From contig PFUC01000080.1 in the NCBI GenBank assembly GCA_002789895.1, positions 1-12,367 of the forward strand: a DNA stretch of 12,367 nt. Direction: 5' to 3'. The notes below the pieces were generated by a model, which had not been told where the DNA came from, searched no databases, and saw only the letters and a list, made by a program, of their open reading frames with translations. A program made the translations under genes and the position numbers. Shown here one piece after another: positions 1 to 6,381 of this stretch. Origin of the DNA: Candidatus Collierbacteria bacterium CG_4_9_14_3_um_filter_43_16 (GTDB lineage Bacteria; Patescibacteriota; Microgenomatia; UBA1400; MFAQ01). Numbering within the stretch: position 1 is the stretch's first letter; each line of letters opens with the position of its first letter.

Positions 1-6
1 CGAGTT

Positions 7-252
7 TTGGTCAGTGAATATTTGTTTCCGTACTTTCTGAACTGTGGTCACTGCCACGTGCCTTTGCAGATCGATTATGCGCGCGATCTAAACATTTCTG
101 TTTTGCCTACCAAGATCGATGGATTGAAATCTGTGCAACAGGTGCCTACTGTGACCTGTCCTCGTTGCAAAAAGGAAACTCGTCTTCCCAGAGAGGACTG
201 GAAGGCAGTTCTGGAAAGTCTGGAAGCGGATGGGAAACATAAAGCAGACTAG
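7..252 (+). CDS. Small zinc-ribbon protein (5' end uncertain)
   Basis: The reading frame encodes about 81 residues from a TTG at base 7 and is open to the left edge, so the true start may lie outside the window. It has two CxxC knuckles, C13-GH-C16 and C51-PR-C54, with 34 residues between them, the layout of a treble-clef or zinc-ribbon domain that binds one zinc. The C-terminus is a short charged helix. No catalytic motif or membrane segment is visible. A clean hairpin terminator follows the stop codon by about ten bases, which supports a real plus-strand gene ending here and separates it from cysS. I do not recognise a named family. A nucleic-acid or protein-binding role would be a guess from the zinc knuckles alone. 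Confidence 0.7.
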   Translation: MVSEYLFPYFLNCGHCHVPLQIDYARDLNISVLPTKIDGLKSVQQVPTVTCPRCKKETRLPREDWKAVLESLEADGKHKAD

Positions 253-262
253 TAGGGTTATG

Positions 263-289
263 AAGCGCCTCTTCGGAGGTGCTTTTTTT
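263..289 (+). terminator. Rho-independent terminator after the zinc-ribbon gene
   Basis: A nine-pair stem (AAGCGCCTC with GAGGTGCTT, one G-U pair) closes on a TTCG tetraloop at 272-275 and runs into a seven-base T tract at 283-289. It lies between the TAG at 250-252 and the cysS promoter. Confidence 0.92.
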
Positions 290-293
290 AGGT

Positions 294-304
294 TAAAATA
301 GGAG
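294..304 (+). promoter_or_regulatory. Probable -10 box and short-spaced ribosome site of cysS
   Basis: TAAAAT at 294-299 ends seven bases before the cysS ATG, so transcription would begin close to or at the start codon. AGGAG at 300-304 is only two bases from the ATG, too close to be a typical ribosome site if the transcript were leaderless. No good -35 is visible because the upstream terminator occupies that space. Confidence 0.5.
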
Positions 305-306
305 TA

Positions 307-1755
307 ATGCTGAAGATATTTAATTCGTTTTCAAAGAAGCTTGAGGAGTTTGTACCAATTCGTCATGATGGTAAGGTGAGGATGTATGCCTGTGGTCCGA
401 CGGTATACAGTTATCCCACCATCGGTAATTGGAGGACCTATGTTTTGTCGGATTTGTTTTTGCGGGTGTTGCAAATTAAAGGTTATAGGGTGGATTTTGT
501 GATGAATTTGACCGATGTGGGACACTTGACCGGAGACAACCTAGGAAATGCTGATACGGGAGAAGACAGACTAGAAAAAGCAGCGGCTAAGGAGAAAAAA
601 ACAGCTTGGGATATTGCAAAGTTTTACGGAGATGATTTTATGGACAGTTTTGGGAAGCTGAACTTGATCAAACCCAGGTTGTTTTCAAAAGCGACAGATC
701 ATATTAAAGAACAAATTGATTTGGTTCAAAGGATTGAGAAAGCCGGGTTTGCGTATAAGATAACTGACGGTATTTACTTCGACGTGGCTGAGTACGAGAA
801 AAAGGGTAATGTATATGGAGAGTTAAGCAATCTAGAGGAAATTAAACCAGGAGCTAGGGTAGAAATAAACAGCGAGAAACGGGATCAAAGAGATTTTGCC
901 TTATGGAAATTTTTTCCGGCAGGAGAGAAACGGGATATGGAGTGGGATAGTCCTTGGGGGATGGGCTTTCCGGGGTGGCATATTGAGTGTAGCGCAATGA
1001 GTATGAAATATTTGGGAGAGCAGCTGGATGTTCATATCGGTGGTGAGGATCTAAAGAGTACACATCATCCAAATGAAATAGCTCAAAGCGAATCTGTAAC
1101 GGGCAAGAAACCTTTCGTTAGATATTGGATGCACGGAGCCTTTCTTTTAGTAGATGGAGGTAGAATGGGCAAAAGCTTGGGGAACGCTTACACCTTGCAC
1201 GACATCATAGAAAAAGGATACTCACCCATGGCTTTGCGATACTACTATTTGTCGGCTCATTATCGGAAAAAAATGAATTTTTCTTGGGAGGGAATGGAAG
1301 GGGTGTCTAATTCGTACAAAAGACTGAAAAAAGAGTTTTTGGCACTTCGGGTTGAAGGAGGTCAGGATAAAAACATTTTTGGTAGTAAGGTGGAAGTAGA
1401 GCTGTCAGGTAGAGAAGTGTTTTTCCGGGACGAGTTTGTGAGTGCAGTAGAAGACGATCTAAATATGTCGGCGGCTTTGGCCGTCACCCGTGTGGTACTG
1501 AAAGATGAAAAACTTAACTCTTTTGAGAAAAGAAGACTGGTGGAAAACTTTGATAAAGTGTTTGGTCTCAAACTGTCCGAGAGAGATGAAATCCCTGCCG
1601 ACATCCCGGAGGAGGTGATGGAAATGGTCAACAAGCGGGAAGAAATGAGGAAAACAAAGCAATGGTCCGAGTCCGATGCCCTGCGAAAAGAGATAGAAGC
1701 AAAAGGGTATAAGGTATCCGACTTTTTTGACGGAGTGACGGTGGAGAAGGTGTAA
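307..1755 (+). CDS. cysS: Cysteinyl-tRNA synthetase
   Basis: This 482-residue class I synthetase charges tRNA-Cys with cysteine in the cytosol using ATP, and its length is normal for the family. Clear hallmarks are the YACGPTVYSY block (residues 27-36), GWHIECSAM (223-231), the HHPNE block (253-257) and a KMSKS-type loop RMGKSLGN (286-293). By comparison with E. coli CysRS, C29, C228, H253 and E257 should be the zinc ligands that select cysteine. The HIGH signature is altered: residues 38-41 read TIGN, so both histidines are replaced; the second by Asn is familiar, the first by Thr is unusual. The C-terminal part (about 330-482) holds the helical anticodon-binding region. The ATG at 307 follows a -10 box with almost no leader. 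The gene stands alone between two terminator-like hairpins. Confidence 0.96.
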   Translation: MLKIFNSFSKKLEEFVPIRHDGKVRMYACGPTVYSYPTIGNWRTYVLSDLFLRVLQIKGYRVDFVMNLTDVGHLTGDNLGNADTGEDRLEKAAAKEKKTAWDIAKFYGDDFMDSFGKLNLIKPRLFSKATDHIKEQIDLVQRIEKAGFAYKITDGIYFDVAEYEKKGNVYGELSNLEEIKPGARVEINSEKRDQRDFALWKFFPAGEKRDMEWDSPWGMGFPGWHIECSAMSMKYLGEQLDVHIGGEDLKSTHHPNEIAQSESVTGKKPFVRYWMHGAFLLVDGGRMGKSLGNAYTLHDIIEKGYSPMALRYYYLSAHYRKKMNFSWEGMEGVSNSYKRLKKEFLALRVEGGQDKNIFGSKVEVELSGREVFFRDEFVSAVEDDLNMSAALAVTRVVLKDEKLNSFEKRRLVENFDKVFGLKLSERDEIPADIPEEVMEMVNKREEMRKTKQWSESDALRKEIEAKGYKVSDFFDGVTVEKV

Positions 1756-1784
1756 TCCGCCAAAGGCGGACTGAGTACAGAAAA
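1756..1784 (+). repeat. 29-bp post-stop element, copy 1
   Basis: It begins at the base after the cysS stop. TCCGCC-AAA-GGCGGA forms a perfect six-pair hairpin, followed by CTGAGTAC and AGAAAA. A diverged copy lies at 3956-3984, also starting at the base after a stop codon; they agree at roughly 24 of 29 positions by eye, including an identical GACTGAGTAC. There is no T tract after the hairpin, so it is not a standard terminator, but it could protect the 3' end of the mRNA. Confidence 0.6.
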
Positions 1785-1928
1785 CAAATTAAGCATTATG
1801 TCGACGAGGGTGTCCATAAATTTTCTCCTTGTTGGGGTAGGCTGGAAATTTGCTGAGATGACCTATATTATCATATTTGTGGGTAAAATGCAAGTTTTGT
1901 GCTTAGCGTGTCATTCTGGAAAGGGGGA

Positions 1929-1957
1929 TTGACAACAGACGACATACAACATATAGT
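1929..1957 (+). promoter_or_regulatory. Near-consensus leaderless promoter of the toxin-antitoxin operon
   Basis: TTGACA at 1929-1934, a 17-base spacer and TATAGT at 1952-1957 form a strong sigma70-type promoter. The antitoxin ATG begins six bases after the -10 box, so the expected start of transcription is the ATG itself and the mRNA should be leaderless. No ribosome site is visible. Confidence 0.85.
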
Positions 1958-1963
1958 GTATGT
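1942..1963 (+). promoter_or_regulatory. Candidate antitoxin operator
   Basis: ACATACA (1942-1948) and TGTATGT (1957-1963) are a perfect seven-base inverted repeat with an eight-base centre. It covers the spacer, the -10 box and the start site, ending one base before the antitoxin ATG. Ribbon-helix-helix antitoxins commonly bind such inverted repeats to repress their own operon; that this site is used here is inference. Confidence 0.7.
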
Positions 1964-2188
1964 ATGATTAGAACTCAAATATATCTACCGGATGACATTT
2001 ATGAGGATTTGCAGCTAATTTCCCAGTCTAGTAAGCTTAATATTTCTCAATTGATACGTGAGGGTGCAAAAAAAGAGATTAAGGCCAGAACTAAACAGAT
2101 TAATAAAGATGATTGGAAACAGTTTGCCGGAGCACTAAAAACCGGACCTAAAGACTTGTCTTTGAAGATAAATGATATTTATAAATGA
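1964..2188 (+). CDS. vapB: Ribbon-helix-helix antitoxin (VapB-like)
   Basis: The 74-residue protein starts with the strand RTQIYLP (residues 3-9) followed by two helices, DDIYEDLQLISQ and NISQLIREGAKKEI, the pattern of a CopG/Arc-type ribbon-helix-helix DNA-binding dimer. The C-terminal tail (about 45-74, with KDDWKQFAGALK) should wrap around the toxin. Known antitoxins of this kind neutralise the PIN toxin and, with it, repress the shared promoter; an inverted repeat lies exactly on that promoter. The stop overlaps the toxin start by four bases (ATGA at 2185), so the two are translationally coupled. The assignment to VapB rests on the fold and the neighbour. The gene appears inserted between cysS and the slipin gene as an independent unit. 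Confidence 0.88.
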   Translation: MIRTQIYLPDDIYEDLQLISQSSKLNISQLIREGAKKEIKARTKQINKDDWKQFAGALKTGPKDLSLKINDIYK

Positions 2189-2580
2189 AAAAACTAATTG
2201 ATTCAGATTTTTTGGTTGGCTTATTTAGAGAAGCGGATGCACATCATAAGGAAACATTGAGTGTCCTGGAAATTGAAACCGAGAATGAATCTGGTTTGTA
2301 TGTAGTTAATTTAGTGCTATTTGAAACGGCTACGGTGCTGGCACATCGAGTGAATATGGACGCGGTACGACTTTTTTACGATAAGTTACCAAAATTAAAT
2401 CTAAAGATAATTAGTTTTGATGAGAAGCTGGAAAGTATGAGTTGGGAAATGTTTTTGAAGCAAACAAAAAAAGGGTGTTCTTTTGTGGATTGTACAAATA
2501 TGGCGGTTTTAAGACAATTCCATCTTGATGGAATTTTGTCTTTTGACAGGTTCTACCCGGAGAAAATCCGCGTTCAATGA
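2185..2580 (+). CDS. vapC: PIN-domain ribonuclease toxin (VapC-like)
   Basis: The 131-residue protein has the length and acidic residues of a VapC toxin, a Mg-dependent RNase that typically cuts tRNA or rRNA when freed from its antitoxin. The acidic set is visible in order: D6 (with D8) in LIDSDFLVG, E47 in LFETATVL, D102 in SFVDCTNMAV and D121 in SFDRFY. All four key positions are present, so it should be active. The ATG overlaps the antitoxin stop (ATGA), the usual coupling for such operons. Its own TGA overlaps an ATG at 2577 in another frame, which could couple it to the slipin gene, although I prefer a later start for that gene. The target RNA cannot be told from the sequence. Confidence 0.9.
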   Translation: MKKLIDSDFLVGLFREADAHHKETLSVLEIETENESGLYVVNLVLFETATVLAHRVNMDAVRLFYDKLPKLNLKIISFDEKLESMSWEMFLKQTKKGCSFVDCTNMAVLRQFHLDGILSFDRFYPEKIRVQ

Positions 2581-2592
2581 TGATGCGTGGTA

Positions 2593-2598
2593 TATACT
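2593..2598 (+). promoter_or_regulatory. Possible -10 box for the slipin gene
   Basis: TATACT ends eight bases before the ATG at 2607. This matches the close spacing of -10 box and start codon seen at the antitoxin and nadC genes. No convincing -35 is present, so it is weak on its own. Confidence 0.35.
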
Positions 2599-2606
2599 TA
2601 ACATAT

Positions 2607-3362
2607 ATGGAAATACCAGTAATTGTAGCTATTTTGGTGGTGTTATTTGCTAGTTTGAAGATCGTTCAGGAGTACGAAAGGGGGGTGATCTTTTTCTTGG
2701 GTAGGTGTACCGGCGTTCGTGGTCCTGGCCTCATTATCTTGATTCCCTTTTTAGAGGTTATGCGCAAGGTCCAGCTCCGCACCATTACCATGGGGATCCC
2801 CTCGCAGAAGATTATCACCAAGGATAATGTATCCATAGATATTGCGGCTGTGGCTTATTATCATCTGGTGGATCCCAAGAAGTCGGTGGTAGCCATTGAC
2901 GATGTCTATTCGGCTGTGAATCAAATATCTCAGACGACAGTTAGGAATGTCGTGGGGCAGTTTACGCTGGATCAGCTTTTGTCTCAGACAACAGAGATCA
3001 ACAAACAGATTCAGAAAGTAATTGATACTCATACCGAACCTTGGGGCGTTCAGGTGACGGCGGTAGAAATTAAAGACATCGCTTTGCCGGACAATATGCA
3101 AAGAGCGATGGCTAAAGAAGCTGAAGCGGAACGCGAGAGAAGAGCTAAGGTGGTAGCGGCCGAGGGTGAGTTCCAGTCAGCAAAAAGATTGGCCGAAGCA
3201 GCCGATGTAATTGCGGCTCATCCTGTAGCTCTTCAACTGAGAACTTTGCAGACGATGGCCGAGATTTCGGTGGAAAAGAACTCAACCATTATTTTCCCGG
3301 CTCAATTTATGACTACGGTTCAGGAAGCGATAAAGATGATATCGGGGGATAGCAAGAAATAA
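2607..3362 (+). CDS. Slipin / stomatin-like SPFH-domain membrane protein
   Basis: Slipins are membrane-anchored SPFH proteins that form oligomeric rings and organise membrane microdomains or guard membrane proteases. From the chosen start the protein has 251 residues: an N-terminal membrane segment (IPVIVAILVVLFASL), the typical VQEYERGVIFFLGR junction, a GPGL turn, the SPFH domain, and a charged alanine-rich helix (AMAKEAEAERERRAK onwards) for oligomerisation. The end has HPVALQLRTLQTMAEI and a hydrophobic STIIFPAQF strand, as in the family. I chose ATG 2607 because the first residues then match usual slipins and a TATACT box lies just upstream. The alternative, ATG 2577, overlaps the toxin stop and would add ten residues. 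No NfeD partner is nearby. It is followed after 23 bases by another membrane-anchored protein, with which it may be cotranscribed. Confidence 0.9.
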   Translation: MEIPVIVAILVVLFASLKIVQEYERGVIFFLGRCTGVRGPGLIILIPFLEVMRKVQLRTITMGIPSQKIITKDNVSIDIAAVAYYHLVDPKKSVVAIDDVYSAVNQISQTTVRNVVGQFTLDQLLSQTTEINKQIQKVIDTHTEPWGVQVTAVEIKDIALPDNMQRAMAKEAEAERERRAKVVAAEGEFQSAKRLAEAADVIAAHPVALQLRTLQTMAEISVEKNSTIIFPAQFMTTVQEAIKMISGDSKK

Positions 3363-3385
3363 GGCTTGATGTGATAGACTGAAAT

Positions 3386-3955
3386 ATGAGTTCGAGATTA
3401 GTTTTGCTAGTTGTAATGGTAAGTGTTCTCACACTTTCCGGGTGGCAGGTTTATCGTCTGGTTTCCGGGGAATCCTCGCCAGAAGACCCTGAGGTATTGG
3501 CTGCAACAACAACGCAGACGTTGGAAGAAAGAGTTACCTCGCTCGAAAGCCGGGTGCTGACTCTGGAAAGAAACACGGGTTTGGTAAAGCCGAAGTCTAC
3601 AGGGAAGATCAAGGAACAGTATGTACAGCTGGCTGGGGGATCGGTAAACTCTGTAAACTGGGCAAGAATACCAGGAACGGAGTTTTCTTTTGATACTGCC
3701 CTTTACGGAACGTCCGTGGAAGTATCCTGGCAAGGGTGGATTGATAATGGTAATGGTTCTGTTAGGATCTACGACGATACCAATCACCGGGCCGTGGACA
3801 ATAGCGAGCTGTCGATTGATAGTGGGGTAAAGTCCAGCTTTTATTCAAAACCAATGTCCGTCTGGAGAGGTCAAAATCAGTACCATATTGAAGGCAAAAA
3901 TCCTTTGGGTGAAATAATCATATCTTCCCCAAGGTTGAAAATAGTGACCAGATAG
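3386..3955 (+). CDS. Membrane-anchored protein with coiled coil and beta-rich domain
   Basis: The 189-residue protein has an N-terminal hydrophobic anchor or uncleaved signal (about residues 4-20), a short Ser/Glu/Pro-rich linker, a heptad-patterned coiled coil (TLEERVTSLESRVLTLER, about 45-62), a basic linker, and a C-terminal part of about 115 residues rich in alternating beta strands (for example TSVEVSWQGWIDNGNGSVRI). It most likely sits outside the membrane as a coiled-coil-tethered beta-sandwich module. I do not recognise a named family, and no enzyme motif is seen. It starts 23 bases after the slipin stop with no ribosome site, so it is probably the second gene of that transcript. A copy of the 29-bp post-stop element follows its TAG directly. 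Confidence 0.75.
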   Translation: MSSRLVLLVVMVSVLTLSGWQVYRLVSGESSPEDPEVLAATTTQTLEERVTSLESRVLTLERNTGLVKPKSTGKIKEQYVQLAGGSVNSVNWARIPGTEFSFDTALYGTSVEVSWQGWIDNGNGSVRIYDDTNHRAVDNSELSIDSGVKSSFYSKPMSVWRGQNQYHIEGKNPLGEIIISSPRLKIVTR

Positions 3956-3984
3956 TCCACCATAGGCCGACTGAGTACGAAAAA
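3956..3984 (+). repeat. 29-bp post-stop element, copy 2
   Basis: It starts at the base after the stop codon and aligns without gaps with 1756-1784, sharing GACTGAGTAC and the flanking TCC-CC-A and GAAAA-like ends. Its hairpin arms are partly mismatched (TCCACC against GGCCGA), so this copy is decayed relative to the one after cysS. Confidence 0.5.
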
Positions 3985-4003
3985 CCCCGCCGGTCAGGCG
4001 GGG
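3980..4003 (-). terminator. Terminator of the nad operon
   Basis: CCCCGCC (3985-3991) and GGCGGGG (3997-4003) form a perfect seven-pair GC stem with a five-base loop. Read on the minus strand it is followed by five T (plus-strand A at 3980-3984). It lies about 30 bases beyond the stop of the minus-strand zinc-ribbon gene. On the plus strand it has no immediate T tract. Confidence 0.88.
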
Positions 4004-4034
4004 TGGGGGAGGGTGTGTTTTTAGCGAAGATTGT

Positions 4035-4568
4035 CTACGAGGACACTGCACAACGTGTCTTCGCGTCGCGACAGGTCCAGTTGAGCTTTTGTCCACAATT
4101 GGGACACGAGCTGGCGTGAGCGCCATGATCCAGGGCCTGGTGGCAGTTGGGGCAGGGGCCAGTACCCATGACGTCTACGGAGTTGGCTGGATTTTGGAAC
4201 GGTTTGGGTTTTTCGGGAATGAAGGGTAGGACAACCTCTTTCACTTCCAGACGGGAGCCGCAGTTGGAGCAGAAGGTTCCGGTTTGATTCATACAGCCTT
4301 GTGGGCAAGTCTTCACCAGGGTGACGGTGACGGCTTTGGCCAGAACGGCGTCCAGCTGATCCGCGACAACTGAAAGATTGGATCCGAGGCCGACTTCGAT
4401 GTGGAAGTTGAACTCGCGAAGTTCACTGAGCTGAGGTGGAAAACTTTCGAGAAAGCCGTTGAAGGTCAGAAGCCGGCCGCTGGGGAGTAGGATCTTGCGT
4501 TTTTCGGTGTCCGCCGGGATGGTGTAAGTACCATGATTCCAGGTAAACCTTAACAAATCTTGGGTCAT
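4035..4568 (-). CDS. Double zinc-ribbon protein of unknown function
   Basis: From the ATG at 4568 the protein has 177 residues. The N-terminal ~85 residues lack cysteine and look beta-rich, perhaps a ligand- or nucleic-acid-binding module. Two zinc ribbons follow: C88-x3-C92 with C100-SN-C103, and C139-PN-C142 with C155-PN-C158, joined by a proline-rich linker (PEKPKPFQNP). Two more cysteines, C166 and C173, lie near the end. I chose this start because AAAGGAGGT sits eight bases upstream; an in-frame ATG at 4601 has no ribosome site. It is the last gene after nadC and nadA and ends just before a strong terminator. Its own -10-like box in the gap after nadA suggests extra independent expression. 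Function is unknown. Confidence 0.78.
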   Translation of the reverse strand: MTQDLLRFTWNHGTYTIPADTEKRKILLPSGRLLTFNGFLESFPPQLSELREFNFHIEVGLGSNLSVVADQLDAVLAKAVTVTLVKTCPQGCMNQTGTFCSNCGSRLEVKEVVLPFIPEKPKPFQNPANSVDVMGTGPCPNCHQALDHGAHASSCPNCGQKLNWTCRDAKTRCAVSS

Positions 4569-4576
4569 ATAAAAGT

Positions 4577-4608
4577 ACCTCCTTTGAAAGTTGATCCTCA
4601 ATATTTTA
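4577..4608 (-). promoter_or_regulatory. Extended -10 box and strong ribosome site of the zinc-ribbon gene
   Basis: Read on the minus strand, TGATAAAAT (extended -10; TAAAAT at 4603-4608) directly follows the nadA stop, and AAAGGAGGT (4577-4585) lies eight bases before the ATG at 4568. The ribosome site decides the start of the zinc-ribbon gene. No -35 box is evident, so promoter activity is uncertain. Confidence 0.55.
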
Positions 4609-4614
4609 TCACCA

Positions 4615-5724
4615 CTACTTGACGGCGATCATGCGGCGGATGGGAAGTTCGGCTTTTTTCCTAAGATCTTCCGGGACAGTAATTTTGTACTGCATTTTTT
4701 CTAGGGCCTCAATAACTGTTTCCAAATTGTTTTGGGCCATGTGGGGACACCTTTTTTGAATGGAACAGACCTGCAAAACATTTTTGTGTTGAGCCGCTAA
4801 TATTTCGACCATGGCACATTCGGTGAAGAAGGCAACCTGTCTATCCTGTACGTCGGGGGAGGTGACGTTCTTGATCATTTCTCCTGTTGATCCGGCAAAA
4901 TCTACTTTTTTGACTACTTCTGGAGGGCATTCGGGATGAGCCATGATGTAGACACCTGGGAAATCATGGCGAAGGCCGTCGACATCTTCAGGAGTAAACT
5001 TTTCGTGCACTTCGCATTTGCCTTCCCAGCCGATGAATATGGGAGTTTTTGGTGCGATGTGTTTGGTGCGAAGTGCGAATTCTTTAGTAGTTGTTGTGGC
5101 GTCGGCCGACACGTTGGGGAAGAAGATGTCGGCGCCCATTTCTCTGGCAACGTTTTGAGCCAGAAATTTGTCGGGAAGAAAGATAACTTTATTGGTTTTC
5201 CATTCCTTCATGGCCCACTGAACCACTTTACTGGCGTTTCCGGAAGCACAACAAACATCTACCTCGGACTTGGTATCGGCATCTGTATTTACGTACGCGA
5301 CAACGGGAATACCGGGAAACATTTGTTTGAGTTTACGAACGTCAGTGCCGGCAATACTGGAGGACAAAGAGCATCCGGCTTTGAGTGAGGGGATAAGAAC
5401 GGTTTTCTTGGGATTGAGAACTTTGGCGGTTTCGGCCATAAATTTCACACCCAAGAAGAGAATAATATCAGCTTCGGTTTCTCCAGCTTTGCGCGAAAGC
5501 TCTAAGGAATCTCCTCTGATTCCTAAAACCTCATCACATTGGAGGTCCCAGCTCATGTAGTTGTGTTTTAGAATAACCGCGTTTTTCTCTCTAACCAAAC
5601 GATTAAGTTTTTCCACCTGACCGGCTTTGATCAGCAGTTCGAAATCGGGGGAGTATTGGGAATATTTAATCTTGAACTGTTCGTAGATTTCTTGTTGAGT
5701 GAGAAGTGGTGGATTTTTCGTCAT
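4615..5724 (-). CDS. nadA: Quinolinate synthase
   Basis: NadA condenses iminoaspartate with dihydroxyacetone phosphate to quinolinate, the precursor of NAD, using a [4Fe-4S] cluster. The 369-residue protein is full length for the long Bacillus-type form. Motifs in order: KHNYM (53-57), LKAGCSL (114-120), YVNTDADTKSEVDVCCASGNA region (144-164), PDKFLAQNVA (184-193), GKCEVHEKF (235-243), AHPECPPEVV (262-271) and GSTGEMIK (278-285). C118, C237 and C326 have nearly the spacing of the three cluster cysteines of the Bacillus enzyme, so they are the likely ligands. It follows nadC after six bases with no clear ribosome site, which suggests coupled translation. No nadB is in the window, so the source of iminoaspartate is not shown here. 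Confidence 0.95.
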   Translation of the reverse strand: MTKNPPLLTQQEIYEQFKIKYSQYSPDFELLIKAGQVEKLNRLVREKNAVILKHNYMSWDLQCDEVLGIRGDSLELSRKAGETEADIILFLGVKFMAETAKVLNPKKTVLIPSLKAGCSLSSSIAGTDVRKLKQMFPGIPVVAYVNTDADTKSEVDVCCASGNASKVVQWAMKEWKTNKVIFLPDKFLAQNVAREMGADIFFPNVSADATTTTKEFALRTKHIAPKTPIFIGWEGKCEVHEKFTPEDVDGLRHDFPGVYIMAHPECPPEVVKKVDFAGSTGEMIKNVTSPDVQDRQVAFFTECAMVEILAAQHKNVLQVCSIQKRCPHMAQNNLETVIEALEKMQYKITVPEDLRKKAELPIRRMIAVK

Positions 5725-5730
5725 GTTTAT

Positions 5731-6315
5731 TTATGAAAACTTAATATGCAGAGAGATATCAAAAGCCTTGACAGAGTGGGTGAGTGACCCTACGGAAATA
5801 TACTCAACTCCAGTTTGCGCCACTTCTTTGATTCGCTCAAGGGTCATATTTCCCGATGCCTCGAGAGGTATCTTAACTCTGGCGTGTTTTGTAAACTTAT
5901 CTCTGATTCTCACCACCTCTCGAGTTTCTTCGTTATTCATATTATCCAATAAGATTCTATCTGGAGTATTGATGAGGGCAGAGATGAGTTCTGCTCTTTC
6001 TCCGGTGAGAAGACTTCTGGCTGGTCCGGTGATGGTAGCGAAGACGTCTCCTCGGTTGACTTCATCGCCATCTTGGAGAAGGGGAGTGAACCGTATTTTT
6101 GGATCGACTAGCTCAAAGACAACTCTAGCAACTTCGATACCGGATACAATACCTTTGTCAGCCTTAACAAGAAATTCCGCCGTGGCCTGTTGCTCCTTTT
6201 CGATTAGGGCCAATGAGGTAACATCTCCGAGTGGACCTCTATCCAATTGGAGTGCGTCATAGAGGCGTTTCCTTAGTCCCATAGAGTATTCCGGTACTTG
6301 CTTTGTCTCAATCAT
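5731..6315 (-). CDS. nadC: Nicotinate-nucleotide pyrophosphorylase with internal deletion
   Basis: NadC makes nicotinate mononucleotide from quinolinate and PRPP. Both ends of the family are clear: GDVTS (30-34), DGDEVNRGD (82-90) and ARSLLTGER (99-107) in the N-terminal domain; ILLDNM (121-126), LEASGNMTLERI (151-162) and YISVGSLTHS (172-181) at the end. The protein has only 194 residues against about 280 usually. The block between GER and ILLDNM, normally over 110 residues, is reduced to 13, which removes the TRKT, NHR and KDNH segments that hold quinolinate and PRPP. The frame is intact, so this is a precise in-frame loss at about 5958-5997. A functional enzyme is unlikely. It heads the operon, with a near-consensus leaderless promoter at its ATG. 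Confidence 0.85.
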   Translation of the reverse strand: MIETKQVPEYSMGLRKRLYDALQLDRGPLGDVTSLALIEKEQQATAEFLVKADKGIVSGIEVARVVFELVDPKIRFTPLLQDGDEVNRGDVFATITGPARSLLTGERAELISALINTPDRILLDNMNNEETREVVRIRDKFTKHARVKIPLEASGNMTLERIKEVAQTGVEYISVGSLTHSVKAFDISLHIKFS

Positions 6316-6334
6316 AGTGTTATCATAACACTAT
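6314..6334 (-). promoter_or_regulatory. Perfect palindrome over the nadC -10 box and start
   Basis: Arms ATAGTGTTAT (6314-6323) and ATAACACTAT (6325-6334) are a perfect ten-base inverted repeat around a single central base. It covers the -10 box, the start site and the first two bases of the ATG, the classic place for a repressor. NAD genes are controlled by NiaR, NrtR or NadQ in other bacteria, but I cannot assign this site to any of them. Confidence 0.75.
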
Positions 6335-6349
6335 CTAGCAGAATGTCAA
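6322..6349 (-). promoter_or_regulatory. Leaderless promoter of the nad operon
   Basis: On the minus strand TTGACA (6344-6349), a 16-base spacer and TATGAT (6322-6327) precede the nadC ATG by six bases. Transcription should start at or next to the A of the ATG. No ribosome site is present. Confidence 0.85.
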
Positions 6350-6381
6350 GGGGTAAGGCACCAAAAAAGTGACGTTTCTGT

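Noticed and set aside
1362..1817. Open minus-strand frame of about 150 codons over the end of cysS
   Set aside because: It lies antisense to conserved CysRS sequence, has a Ser/Thr-rich composition typical of shadow frames and no ribosome site.
3985..4034. GC hairpin as a plus-strand terminator for the coiled-coil protein gene
   Set aside because: On the plus strand it is followed by a G-rich stretch rather than T; the T tract is on the minus strand side.
4936..6262. Long plus-strand frames across nadA and nadC
   Set aside because: The minus strand carries clear NadA and NadC motifs with promoter and terminator in the right order; the plus frames have no family features.
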